A stretch of DNA of 8,526 nucleotides from Nocardia sp. (GCA_013361595.1 JABFXT010000165.1:1-8526), one strand, 5' to 3'. Shown: positions 1-5,190, numbered from the stretch's first letter. Notes: generated by a model not told the origin, from the sequence alone. Program-made: numbers and translations.

Positions 1-1
1 C

Positions 2-631
2 GCGGGTGTCGGTGCCGCGGCCGCCGTCGCGGTGGGCCTGTTGTCGGTGGGCGCCGCGAACGCAGATGCCTTCGTGGCACTGCCCGACGGCCAGAAAGCC
101 GGGCCCGGAGTGACCATCACCCGTACCGGTGAGCATGCAGTCGTTTCGCCCTCGATGGCGGCCAACGGTGCGGGCCGCGTGGTCTGGGTGTCCGGAAACG
201 CCATTGCCGATGTCGCCGTCACGCCCGAAGGCGAGCCGGGCCCGAACAACGGTCCCACCGGCGAGGACGGCACCAACAACTCGTCCACCCACGGCGCCTC
301 GCAGCTCAACACCGGCTATATCGTCGGCTGCCAGGTGAGCATCGGCGAGGATGCGATCGGCCTGGGCGGCTCGCTGGGCCTGTCCCTCGACGGCGGCAGC
401 CTCGGCGGCTCGGTCGGGGTCGAATTGGGCCCGGGCGACGTCAAGTTCGTACAGATCGACTACAAGGACATCACGAAGCCCGGCAAGTACTCGGTCGAGT
501 ACCAGGATGCCGAGATCGAGATCCAGGGTTGCGCGGGTTACGCGCAGGCGCGGTCGTACACGGTGGTCGAGATCATCGGCGACCACTACTCGAAGACCAC
601 GCTGTACGGCCAGCCGTTCAGCATCGGCTGA
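2..631 (+). CDS. MspA-family porin, type A, copy 1 (5' end cut by window)
   Basis: Outer-membrane (mycomembrane) channel protein for passive uptake of small hydrophilic solutes. The reading frame is open from base 2, and its first residues are the hydrophobic core of a Sec signal peptide ending in the cleavage site AANA|DAF, so the true start lies upstream. By comparison with the copy at 1697-2371, about 15 N-terminal residues are missing. Visible are 209 residues: a Gly/Asn-rich loop (PNNGPTGEDGTNNSSTHGAS), the GYIVGCQVSI strand, the block GPGDVKFVQIDYKD, QGCAGYAQARSY, and the terminal LYGQPFSIG, which corresponds to the C-terminal TYGEPWNMN of M. smegmatis MspA. Two cysteines (VGCQ and QGCAG) occur in all four porins here. 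It is probably co-transcribed with the type-B porin that starts 80 bases downstream. It is more acidic than its twin in the loops. The family call is firm; the exact substrate is unknown. Confidence 0.92.
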   Translation, partial: AGVGAAAAVAVGLLSVGAANADAFVALPDGQKAGPGVTITRTGEHAVVSPSMAANGAGRVVWVSGNAIADVAVTPEGEPGPNNGPTGEDGTNNSSTHGASQLNTGYIVGCQVSIGEDAIGLGGSLGLSLDGGSLGGSVGVELGPGDVKFVQIDYKDITKPGKYSVEYQDAEIEIQGCAGYAQARSYTVVEIIGDHYSKTTLYGQPFSIG

Positions 632-690
632 GCCGCCGCGCCCGACCACGTCGTATCGAACCGAACTTCCTCGCGCAGCCCGCGAGCTCT

Positions 691-710
691 CCCTTCGAAG
701 GGTGTAACCC
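691..710 (+). promoter_or_regulatory. ribosome binding site of porin B1 inside competing hairpins
   Basis: The likely Shine-Dalgarno sequence GAAGGG (697-702) lies 9 bases before the ATG at 712. It is the right half of a perfect 12-base palindrome, CCCTTCGAAGGG (691-702). The same GGG can also pair downstream in GGGT-gta-ACCC (700-710). The two small stems exclude each other, and both would cover the ribosome binding site. Whether they form in the cell is inference. Confidence 0.5.
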
Positions 711-711
711 A

Positions 712-1377
712 ATGATCAACCGTAAGAATCTGGCGCGCCTGGCCGGCGTCGGCGCCGCCACCACCATCGCGCTGGGCCTGTTCTCGACCGGGGCCGCCAG
801 TGCCGACACCTTCATTCCGCTGCCCGGCGGCGAACTGGTCAAGACACTGTCCGACGGCACGGTGGTGACCGTCCGCATGGTCGGCGAATCGGCTTCCATC
901 AGCCCGTCGATGGGTGCCACCCCGGTGCACCGCAACGCCTGGGCATCCGGTAGCGCGCAGGTCGAGATCGCCGGCGGCGAGGATGTGGGCGGCAAGATCT
1001 ACCCCGGCTACGTCGTGGGCTGCCAGGTGAACATCGACGGCGGCGGCGCCGAGGGCGGTGCCGGCGCAGATGTCGACACCGAGGGCGCCGTGAGCCCGAG
1101 CGCGGAAACCGGTGGCAACCTCACCGTCGGCCCCGGCCAGGCGAAATCGTTCTACGTTCTCGATATCGAGGGCCCGGACGACTTCGGTAGCGAGGATCAC
1201 GCGACCAACAACAAGTTCAAGGGCAACAGCGGTTCGGTGACCTGGTCCGATCAGACCATCGGCCTGAGCGGCTGCGGTGGCTACGCGCAGGCCCGGTCCT
1301 TCGTCAAGGTCGAGGTGGAGACCGAGAACGTGATCACCTTCGTCACGCTCTGGGGACAGCCGTTCAGCCTCGGCTGA
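712..1377 (+). CDS. MspA-family porin, type B, copy 1
   Basis: Predicted exported subunit of a mycomembrane channel, 221 residues. The chosen ATG gives a clean signal peptide (MINRKNLARL, hydrophobic core, GAASA|DTF, cleavage after about residue 31) and follows GAAGGG by 9 bases; an open frame further upstream belongs to the previous gene and spacer. The mature part of about 190 residues is close to the 184 of MspA. Seen in order: SPSMGATPVHRNAW (65-78), GGKIYPGYVVGCQVNI (93-108), a Gly/Asp/Glu-rich stretch (109-138) that is the part most different from copy 2, VGPGQAKSFYVLDI (139-152), an acidic-Asn insert (about 155-170), and GCGGYAQARSF with end LWGQPFSLG. Cysteines are C104 and C188. Paired with the type-A gene upstream, it resembles the N. 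farcinica NfpA/NfpB two-subunit channel. The partner relationship is inferred from gene pairing only. Confidence 0.92.
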   Translation: MINRKNLARLAGVGAATTIALGLFSTGAASADTFIPLPGGELVKTLSDGTVVTVRMVGESASISPSMGATPVHRNAWASGSAQVEIAGGEDVGGKIYPGYVVGCQVNIDGGGAEGGAGADVDTEGAVSPSAETGGNLTVGPGQAKSFYVLDIEGPDDFGSEDHATNNKFKGNSGSVTWSDQTIGLSGCGGYAQARSFVKVEVETENVITFVTLWGQPFSLG

Positions 1378-1404
1378 TATCGACCGATCCGGACATATCG
1401 GCAC

Positions 1405-1442
1405 GAATACGGGCCCGCCGCAGCTGCGGCGGGCCCGTATTC
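1405..1442 (+). terminator. perfect hairpin terminator after first porin pair
   Basis: A perfect 38-base palindrome with two 19-base arms (left arm GAATACGGGCCCGCCGCAG) begins 27 bases after the porin B1 stop codon. It is very GC-rich and is followed by only a short T-poor tail (TGTTCG), as is usual for actinobacterial terminators. It should insulate the two porin pairs and would work on either strand. Confidence 0.85.
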
Positions 1443-1696
1443 TGTTCGCACAGAACGGGGCAGCCGATGATCCGGGCGTATTTCCCCAGCACCCGTCACT
1501 TTCCGGCTACCCGGCAATCACCGGATCGACACACCGTGTCGGCGGCACGGTAGCCGAGTGTTCACCGGCTGTGTGGTTTCGGGTTCATCTCGCGGCTACA
1601 GCCGTCCCTCAAGCTCTATGAAGCCTGTTCTCGGGCCGCCCCGACATCGAATCGCTGCGATGCCGGGAGTCGCTGAAAACCTTGATGAGGGGAACT
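1443..1696. other. gene-free leader/promoter region of second porin pair
   Basis: This 254-base stretch between the terminator and porin A2 has no convincing reading frame, so the promoter of the A2-B2 unit should be here. No clear -35/-10 pair stands out; M. smegmatis mspA is also known for a long leader, so the start site may be far from the gene. A nested inverted-repeat structure is seen at 1497-1560: CGGCTACC (1504-1511) pairs with GGTAGCCG (1549-1556), CACT (1497-1500) with AGTG (1557-1560), and GACAC (1528-1532) with GTGTC (1536-1540). Confidence 0.45.
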
Positions 1697-2371
1697 ATGA
1701 GCAAGAACCGCACCACCGGTCTGCGCTGCGGCGCGCGTGCCCTGGGCGTGGGCGCTGTCGCTGCCGTGGCCATGGGCCTGTTCTCGACCGGTGCCGCGAA
1801 CGCGGATACCTTCGTGCCGCTGCCCGACGGCGAGAAGGCCGGGCCGGGCGTGAAGATCACCCGCACCCATGAGAGCGCCACCATTTCGCCGTCCCTGGCC
1901 GCCAACGGCGCGGGCCGGACCGTCTGGGTCTCGGGCAACGCCACCGCCGATGTCTCGGTGACCCCCGAGGGCAAATCCGGCCCGAACAACGGCCCGACCA
2001 ACGCCGGCGGCACCAACAATTCCTCGACCCACGGGGCTTCGCAGATCAACACCGGCTATATCGTCGGCTGCCAGGTGAGTATCGCCGACAACGCGATAAG
2101 CCTGGGTGGCTCGGTCGGGATCAAGGTGGACGGTGGCAGTGTCGGCGGCTCGGTCGGCCTCAAGCTGGGCCCCGGCGAGGTCAAGTTCGTGCAGATCGAA
2201 TTCAAGGACATCGAGAAGCCCGGTGTCTACTCGGTCGAGTACCAGGATGTGGAGATGGCGATCCAGGGTTGCGCCGGTTACGCGCAGGCCCGGGCCTACA
2301 CCGTCGTCGAGGTCATCGGCGACCACTACTCCAAGACCACCCTCTACGGGCAGCCCTTCAGCATCGGCTGA
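1697..2371 (+). CDS. MspA-family porin, type A, copy 2
   Basis: Predicted secreted channel subunit of 224 residues. The ATG at 1697 follows GAGGGGA by a few bases; the in-frame TTG (1682) and ATG (1685) lie on or before that ribosome binding site and are rejected. The signal peptide is long (MSKNRTTGLRCGARALGVGA, then a hydrophobic core) and ends GAANA|DTF after residue 36, leaving a mature chain of 188 residues. Landmarks: TISPSLAANGAGRTVWVSG (62-80), Gly/Asn/Ser/Thr-rich loop (94-114), GYIVGCQVSI (120-129), two Gly-Gly-Ser-Val repeats (137-153), GPGEVKFVQIEFKDIEKPG (158-176), GCAGYAQARAY (191-201) and LYGQPFSIG at the end. C125 and C192 are conserved with the other copies. Compared with copy 1, several loop acids are replaced by Lys or neutral residues (EGKSG, IKVDGG, LKLGPG), so the pore charge may differ. 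Likely first gene of the A2-B2 transcript. Confidence 0.95.
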   Translation: MSKNRTTGLRCGARALGVGAVAAVAMGLFSTGAANADTFVPLPDGEKAGPGVKITRTHESATISPSLAANGAGRTVWVSGNATADVSVTPEGKSGPNNGPTNAGGTNNSSTHGASQINTGYIVGCQVSIADNAISLGGSVGIKVDGGSVGGSVGLKLGPGEVKFVQIEFKDIEKPGVYSVEYQDVEMAIQGCAGYAQARAYTVVEVIGDHYSKTTLYGQPFSIG

Positions 2372-2423
2372 CACCGGTACCGGTCGAATTCACCCATTTC
2401 ACTTCTCGCTGTAGCGAATTCAA

Positions 2424-2434
2424 CCCCAGAGGGG
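2424..2434 (+). promoter_or_regulatory. ribosome binding site of porin B2 inside a hairpin
   Basis: AGAGGGG (2428-2434) is the Shine-Dalgarno sequence, 9 bases before the ATG at 2444. Its GGGG (2431-2434) can pair with CCCC (2424-2427) across the loop AGA. The sequence is unlike that in front of porin B1, yet the layout is the same: the ribosome binding site forms the 3' arm of a short GC stem. Confidence 0.45.
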
Positions 2435-2443
2435 CACAAACAC

Positions 2444-3118
2444 ATGTTCAACCGCAAGAATCTGGCGCGCCTGGCCGGCGTCGGTGCCGCCGCCTCGATC
2501 GCGCTCGGCCTGTTCTCCACCGGAGCGGCCAACGCTGACACCTTCGTACCGCTGCCCGGCGGTGAAATCGTCAAGACTCTGTCCGACGGCACCGTGGTGA
2601 CCGTGCGAATCGCCGGCGAATCGGCCAATATCAGCCCGTCCATGGGCGCCACCCCCGTTCACCGCAATGCGTGGGTATCCGGTAGCGCGCAGGTCGAGAT
2701 CGCCGGTGGAGAAAAGGTCGGTGGCAAGATCTACCCCGGCTACGTCGTGGGTTGCCAGGTCAACATCTCCGGCGGCGGTGTCGACGGTAGCGTCACCGGC
2801 GACGTGAAGGTCGGTGACGACAGTGCCGAGATCACACCCAGTGGTAAGGGTGGCGCCAACCTGACCCTCGGCCCCGGTCAGGCGAAGGCCTTCTACGTCC
2901 TCGATATCGAGAAGCCGGACGACTACGGCGATGAGGAACATTCCACCAACAACAAGTTCAAGGGCAACAACGGCTCGGTGACCTGGTCCGACGAAACCAT
3001 CGGGCTGAGCGGCTGTGGCGGCTACGCACAGGCCCGTTCGTTCGTGAAGGTCAAGGTCGAGACCGATCACGTCATGTCCGTGGTGACCCTGTGGGGCCAG
3101 CCGTTCAGCATCGGCTGA
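2444..3118 (+). CDS. MspA-family porin, type B, copy 2
   Basis: Predicted exported channel subunit, 224 residues, closely similar to the type-B copy at 712-1377. The ATG is supported by AGAGGGG at 9 bases. The signal peptide is MFNRKNLARL plus a hydrophobic core ending GAANA|DTF (cleavage after residue 31), giving a mature protein of 193 residues. Landmarks: SPSMGATPVHRNAWVSG (64-80), GGKIYPGYVVGCQVNI (93-108), a variable Gly/Asp-rich loop (109-139, containing VGDDSAEITPSGKGG), LGPGQAKAFYVLDIEKPDD (142-160), GDEEHSTNNKFKGNNGSV (162-179) and GCGGYAQARSF (190-200), with end LWGQPFSIG. Cysteines are C104 and C191. It is 72 bases after porin A2 and before a terminator, so A2-B2 form a two-gene unit. 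The loop is three residues longer than in copy 1 and contains two lysines that copy 1 lacks. Recruitment into a hetero-oligomer with type A is inferred from the NfpA/NfpB precedent. Confidence 0.95.
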   Translation: MFNRKNLARLAGVGAAASIALGLFSTGAANADTFVPLPGGEIVKTLSDGTVVTVRIAGESANISPSMGATPVHRNAWVSGSAQVEIAGGEKVGGKIYPGYVVGCQVNISGGGVDGSVTGDVKVGDDSAEITPSGKGGANLTLGPGQAKAFYVLDIEKPDDYGDEEHSTNNKFKGNNGSVTWSDETIGLSGCGGYAQARSFVKVKVETDHVMSVVTLWGQPFSIG

Positions 3119-3169
3119 TCCGGAAGTAGGGCTCGTACGGCCCGGTTCGGGTCGGATCCACATCTCGGT

Positions 3170-3204
3170 GCAGGGCCTGCCGCATAGTCGCGGCAGGCCC
3201 CTGC
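3170..3204. terminator. hairpin terminator between convergent genes
   Basis: GCAGGGCCTGCCGC (3170-3183) pairs with GCGGCAGGCCCCTGC (3190-3204) around a 6-base loop, with a single bulged C. It lies 51 bases after the porin B2 stop and 26 bases beyond the stop of the oppositely oriented SAF gene, so it can serve both transcripts. On the + strand it is followed by GTTCTG, with little U-tract. Confidence 0.8.
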
Positions 3205-3230
3205 GTTCTGTGCTGCCGGGTATCGGGCGC

Positions 3231-3929
3231 TCAATGGAAGATCACGGTGAGTGCGCTGTTCAGCGAGGCCGCCGCCACGACCGCCGCCCGGTGGGGATCC
3301 ATCGCCACCAGTACGACGCGGTCGGTGTGCCGGGTCGCGCCCGTATCCGTGGACGCCCCCGATACCGATACCACCGCCGCGTCGACGGCCAGGGTGTGCG
3401 CGAGCGCCGATTCCTCGGAACCGGCGGCTACCACATCGACTCGGTCGCCGGCGCGCAGTATCTCGGTGATCGCGGTATCCGCGAGGCGGACGGGCACGAT
3501 CCGGGCATCCGGGTGGCCCGTCGCGACCTCGGCCAGCCGTGGCCCGACCACGCGTACATCGGTGAGGACTTCGCCCGCGCGCAGACCGGCGGTCAGTGCG
3601 GCGCCGAGTAGCGGGGCGGGGTCGGTCGCCGCGCCGCCGGGTGCGATACCCGGAGGATAGGAAGCGAGACGTAGGTCCGCGGCGGCGAGCAGATGACCGG
3701 GTGGGAGGTCGCGTGCCGCGACCACGAGGGAAATACGTGTATGAGCCGGATCGCCGCGGAGGAACAATGCGACGGCGGCCAGGGCGCACAGTGCGGCCAG
3801 GATGCGCCGCAGGAGGACTCCATCGGCCCACGGTGGGCGATTGTCGAAGGCGGCACGCCAGGTCTCGCCGGTGCCGAGACGGCTGCGACCGCCGATGCCC
3901 GTCCGGGCGGTGATTCGAGTGCGGCTCAT
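3231..3929 (-). CDS. membrane-anchored SAF-domain protein
   Basis: Protein of 232 residues related to SAF/CpaB (RcpC)-type proteins; its job in mycolate actinobacteria is not known to me. Residues 1-37 are a basic, probably cytoplasmic tail; 38-58 (VLLRRILAALCALAAVALFL) form one membrane helix preceded by arginines, so the rest should face outside. Residues 67-132 fit a SAF domain (VVAARDLPPGHLL, ADLRLASYPPG, LRAGEVLTDVRVV), and 144-229 a following CpaB-like part (IVPVRLADTAITEILRAGDR, VDVVAAG). No other Flp-pilus genes are visible, so a pilus role is not supported. The ATG at 3929 has no Shine-Dalgarno sequence but sits exactly 6 bases after a TACGCT -10 box, which suggests leaderless translation. 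It lies downstream of ruc on the same strand, separated by 141 bases with two hairpins, so it is probably its own transcription unit. It converges on the porin cluster. Confidence 0.85.
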   Translation of the reverse strand: MSRTRITARTGIGGRSRLGTGETWRAAFDNRPPWADGVLLRRILAALCALAAVALFLRGDPAHTRISLVVAARDLPPGHLLAAADLRLASYPPGIAPGGAATDPAPLLGAALTAGLRAGEVLTDVRVVGPRLAEVATGHPDARIVPVRLADTAITEILRAGDRVDVVAAGSEESALAHTLAVDAAVVSVSGASTDTGATRHTDRVVLVAMDPHRAAVVAAASLNSALTVIFH

Positions 3930-3935
3930 GGGCCG

Positions 3936-3941
3936 AGCGTA
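3936..3941 (-). promoter_or_regulatory. -10 box of a leaderless promoter for the SAF gene
   Basis: Reading the - strand, TACGCT (3941 to 3936) fits the actinobacterial -10 pattern TANNNT and is followed by six bases and then the ATG. Transcription would start at or next to the A of the start codon, which explains the lack of a ribosome binding site. A -35 element is not obvious (CGGTTC at the 17-base spacing). Confidence 0.55.
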
Positions 3942-3961
3942 TGAGTGCTTTCCGGCCCGAA

Positions 3962-3995
3962 CCGGGAGTTGTGCGCGATTGTGGACAACTCCCGG
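3962..3995. repeat. 11-bp inverted repeat upstream of the SAF gene (possible operator or terminator)
   Basis: CCGGGAGTTGT (3962-3972) and ACAACTCCCGG (3985-3995) are perfect reverse complements around a 12-base centre. The near arm falls on the expected -35 position of the leaderless SAF promoter, so a dimeric regulator could bind here. It could alternatively be a hairpin that ends the ruc transcript, but no T-run follows. Confidence 0.5.
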
Positions 3996-4014
3996 GGTGT
4001 GGAGAATCCCTGAC

Positions 4015-4042
4015 GATGCCCGGCTGCTATCGCCGGGCGATC
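4015..4042 (-). terminator. candidate terminator after ruc
   Basis: GCCCGGC (4018-4024) and GCCGGGC (4032-4038) form a perfect 7-bp stem with a 7-base loop. GAT (4015-4017) and ATC (4040-4042) extend it past one bulged G. It lies 28 bases beyond the ruc stop codon on the - strand. The tail has no T-run, so the call is moderate. Confidence 0.5.
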
Positions 4043-4070
4043 AGCGCCGGAGCGGCGCGAGATCCATCTC

Positions 4071-4379
4071 TCAGCTGGCCGCGGCGGCCGGGGTCGACGA
4101 AGTGCCGGTCGAACCCTTGTCGGAACTCGATTTGGAGCCCGACCCGGACGAGGTCGACGCGGAGCTGTCGGACTTGGCCGGCTCGCTGGCGGTCGATGCA
4201 CCGCTACGGCTGTCGGTCCGGTAGAAGCCGCTGCCCTTGAAGACGATGCCCACCGAATTGAAGAGCTTACGCAGGGTGCCGGAGCACTCCGAGCAGACAG
4301 TGAGTGCCTCGTCGGTAAAGGACTGAACGATATCGAAGCGGTTGTCGCACTGGGTGCACGCGTATGAATAGGTTGGCAC
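4071..4379 (-). CDS. ruc: FmdB-family zinc-ribbon protein, Ruc-like redox-regulated chaperone
   Basis: Small protein of 102 residues matching the layout of M. tuberculosis Rv0991c (Ruc), reported as a redox-regulated chaperone that works with the Hsp70 system. The N-terminus MPTYSYACTQCDNRFD has the FmdB signature; C8/C11 and C29/C32 are two CXXC pairs expected to hold one zinc and to respond to oxidation. The conserved FKGSGFYRTDSR follows at 48-59. Residues 60-102 are a Ser/Gly/Thr-rich, surely disordered tail, as in Ruc. The start is GTG at 4379, fixed by a strong GGAGGA four bases upstream and by the conserved MPTYSYAC beginning. A CIRCE operator sits 25 bases upstream and overlaps a likely promoter, which predicts HrcA-controlled heat-shock expression. 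The folate gene upstream is on the same strand with a 116-base gap. The Ruc function is transferred from the homologue by architecture and synteny. Confidence 0.9.
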   Translation of the reverse strand: MPTYSYACTQCDNRFDIVQSFTDEALTVCSECSGTLRKLFNSVGIVFKGSGFYRTDSRSGASTASEPAKSDSSASTSSGSGSKSSSDKGSTGTSSTPAAAAS

Positions 4380-4403
4380 AGGGTCCTCCGCAGTATTCGA
4401 GAC

Positions 4404-4430
4404 TTAGCACTCTACAGCTGACAGTGCCAA
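4404..4430. promoter_or_regulatory. CIRCE operator (HrcA binding site) upstream of ruc
   Basis: TTAGCACTC (4404-4412) matches the CIRCE left arm in all nine positions. After exactly nine bases comes CAGTGCCAA (4422-4430), which matches the right arm GAGTGCTAA in seven of nine. The right-arm sequence CAGTGCCAA is repeated directly at 4431-4439. HrcA bound here would cover the -10 region of the ruc promoter. CIRCE/HrcA control of groE is well established in actinobacteria, and I recall Rv0991c being placed in the HrcA regulon. Confidence 0.85.
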
Positions 4431-4439
4431 CAGTGCCAA
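4409..4439 (-). promoter_or_regulatory. putative ruc promoter overlapping CIRCE
   Basis: On the - strand, TTGGCA (4439 to 4434) is a good -35 and TAGAGT (4414 to 4409) fits the TANNNT -10, with a 19-base spacer. A start near 4402 would leave a leader of about 22 bases containing the GGAGGA ribosome binding site. The -10 lies inside the CIRCE arm. Confidence 0.5.
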
Positions 4440-4495
4440 TCGCCGATTGATTCCCGGACAGCTCCCATTGTGCCGAGTGCCACGGTGAAGGGGGC

Positions 4496-5098
4496 TCAGG
4501 GCGGGCCCGATCCGAGCCGCCGCGCGCCGTCGCCCGGTGTCAGTACCCAGGTCATCCGGATATCGTGCGGTTCCTCGGGTAGCCGCTCGACCAGCTCGTC
4601 GTCCCGGACGACGACCATCCGCCGCGCGGCCGGATCGGCCATACCCAGCGTCCGGTCGTAGTAACCGGCCCCCTGTCCGAGCCGGACGCCGCGCCGATCC
4701 ACCGCCAGCGCCGGAATCAGCAGCAGCCCGGCCCGGGCGACGGTTTCCGGCGGCAACACCGGGCCCACCGGTTCGAGCAGGCCGAACCGGGCCGGGCGCA
4801 ACGATTCCGTGCCGGTGAACTCGGCCCAGCTCAGCGCCCCCGGTTCGCCGGTCACCGGCAGCAGCACGCGACTGCCGGAAGCGCGCATCGCCTCGGGTAC
4901 GGCCACCGAACCCGGTTCGCCGCGCATCGGCACATAGGCGCACACCCACTCAGCGGGATCCAGATCCGCGGCCGCCGCGGCCAGCGCCGCCGTCTCCGCG
5001 GCACGTACGGATCCGGACAGTCGCGCCCGGCGGGCGCGGATCTCCGCGCGCCAGGCCTGCTTGTCACGCTCGTCGGGCATGGGCACGGCGACAACCAT
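4496..5098 (-). CDS. 5-formyltetrahydrofolate cyclo-ligase
   Basis: Cytoplasmic enzyme (methenyltetrahydrofolate synthetase) that converts 5-formyl-THF to 5,10-methenyl-THF using ATP, returning a stored folate to the one-carbon pool. The protein has 200 residues, normal for the family. An N-terminal basic helix (DKQAWRAEIRARRARLS, 12-28) precedes YVPMRGEPG (55-63). The signature LIPALAVDRRGVRLGQGAGY (127-146) continues into YDR, matching the GxGxGYYDR phosphate-binding loop, and HDIRMTWVLTP (178-188) is the usual C-terminal strand. The start is uncertain: ATG at 5098 has only a weak GAGAG before it, and a second in-frame ATG (5080, MPDERDKQ) also fits the family but has no better site. The gene is divergent from galU across 92 bases, an arrangement kept in mycobacteria (Rv0992c/galU). 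No terminator is evident between it and ruc. Confidence 0.93.
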   Translation of the reverse strand: MVVAVPMPDERDKQAWRAEIRARRARLSGSVRAAETAALAAAAADLDPAEWVCAYVPMRGEPGSVAVPEAMRASGSRVLLPVTGEPGALSWAEFTGTESLRPARFGLLEPVGPVLPPETVARAGLLLIPALAVDRRGVRLGQGAGYYDRTLGMADPAARRMVVVRDDELVERLPEEPHDIRMTWVLTPGDGARRLGSGPP

Positions 5099-5157
5099 AG
5101 GCTCTCAGCGGTGCCGGTTTCGTCCCGTAAGTCCGCGGCGGGCCGGTGTACAGCCGT

Positions 5158-5190
5158 TTGGACGGCGCTGTGGATGGATAGGGTGTGTAT
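5158..5190 (+). promoter_or_regulatory. leaderless promoter of galU
   Basis: TAGGGT (5179-5184) fits the TANNNT -10 and is followed by six bases and the ATG at 5191, so transcription should begin at the start codon. TTGGAC (5158-5163) is a plausible but closely spaced -35 (15 bases). There is no Shine-Dalgarno sequence before the ATG, which agrees with a leaderless mRNA and argues against the in-frame GTG at 5185. Confidence 0.55.

Larger units (their letters stand above)
2..3118 (+). repeat. tandem duplication of a two-gene porin module (A1-B1, A2-B2)
   Basis: Genes 1 and 3 are close paralogues of one type and genes 2 and 4 of another, in the order A-B-A-B. Each pair has similar inner spacing (80 and 72 bases) and ends at a strong hairpin. 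Coding DNA stays alike in patches, for example the B-gene signal-peptide region near 724-750 and 2456-2482, while the A-to-B spacers are not recognisably alike. This points to an old duplication of a whole A-B unit rather than four independent gains. Confidence 0.8.

Noticed and set aside
529..711. N-terminal extension of porin B1 to an upstream start
   Set aside because: The extension overlaps the end of porin A1, is Arg-rich, and would bury a clear signal peptide; the ATG at 712 has its own ribosome binding site.
586..1404. 272-codon open frame on the - strand, with similar ones at 1616-2374 and 2420-3163
   Set aside because: All three mirror the porin genes in the same relative frame, and their low-complexity Val/Ala/Asp/Gly content follows from the porin codons.
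2373..2422. 12-base palindrome ACCGGTACCGGT and two copies of CGAATTCA between porins A2 and B2
   Set aside because: Too short and too GC-simple to call an operator or terminator; no counterpart in the A1-B1 spacer.
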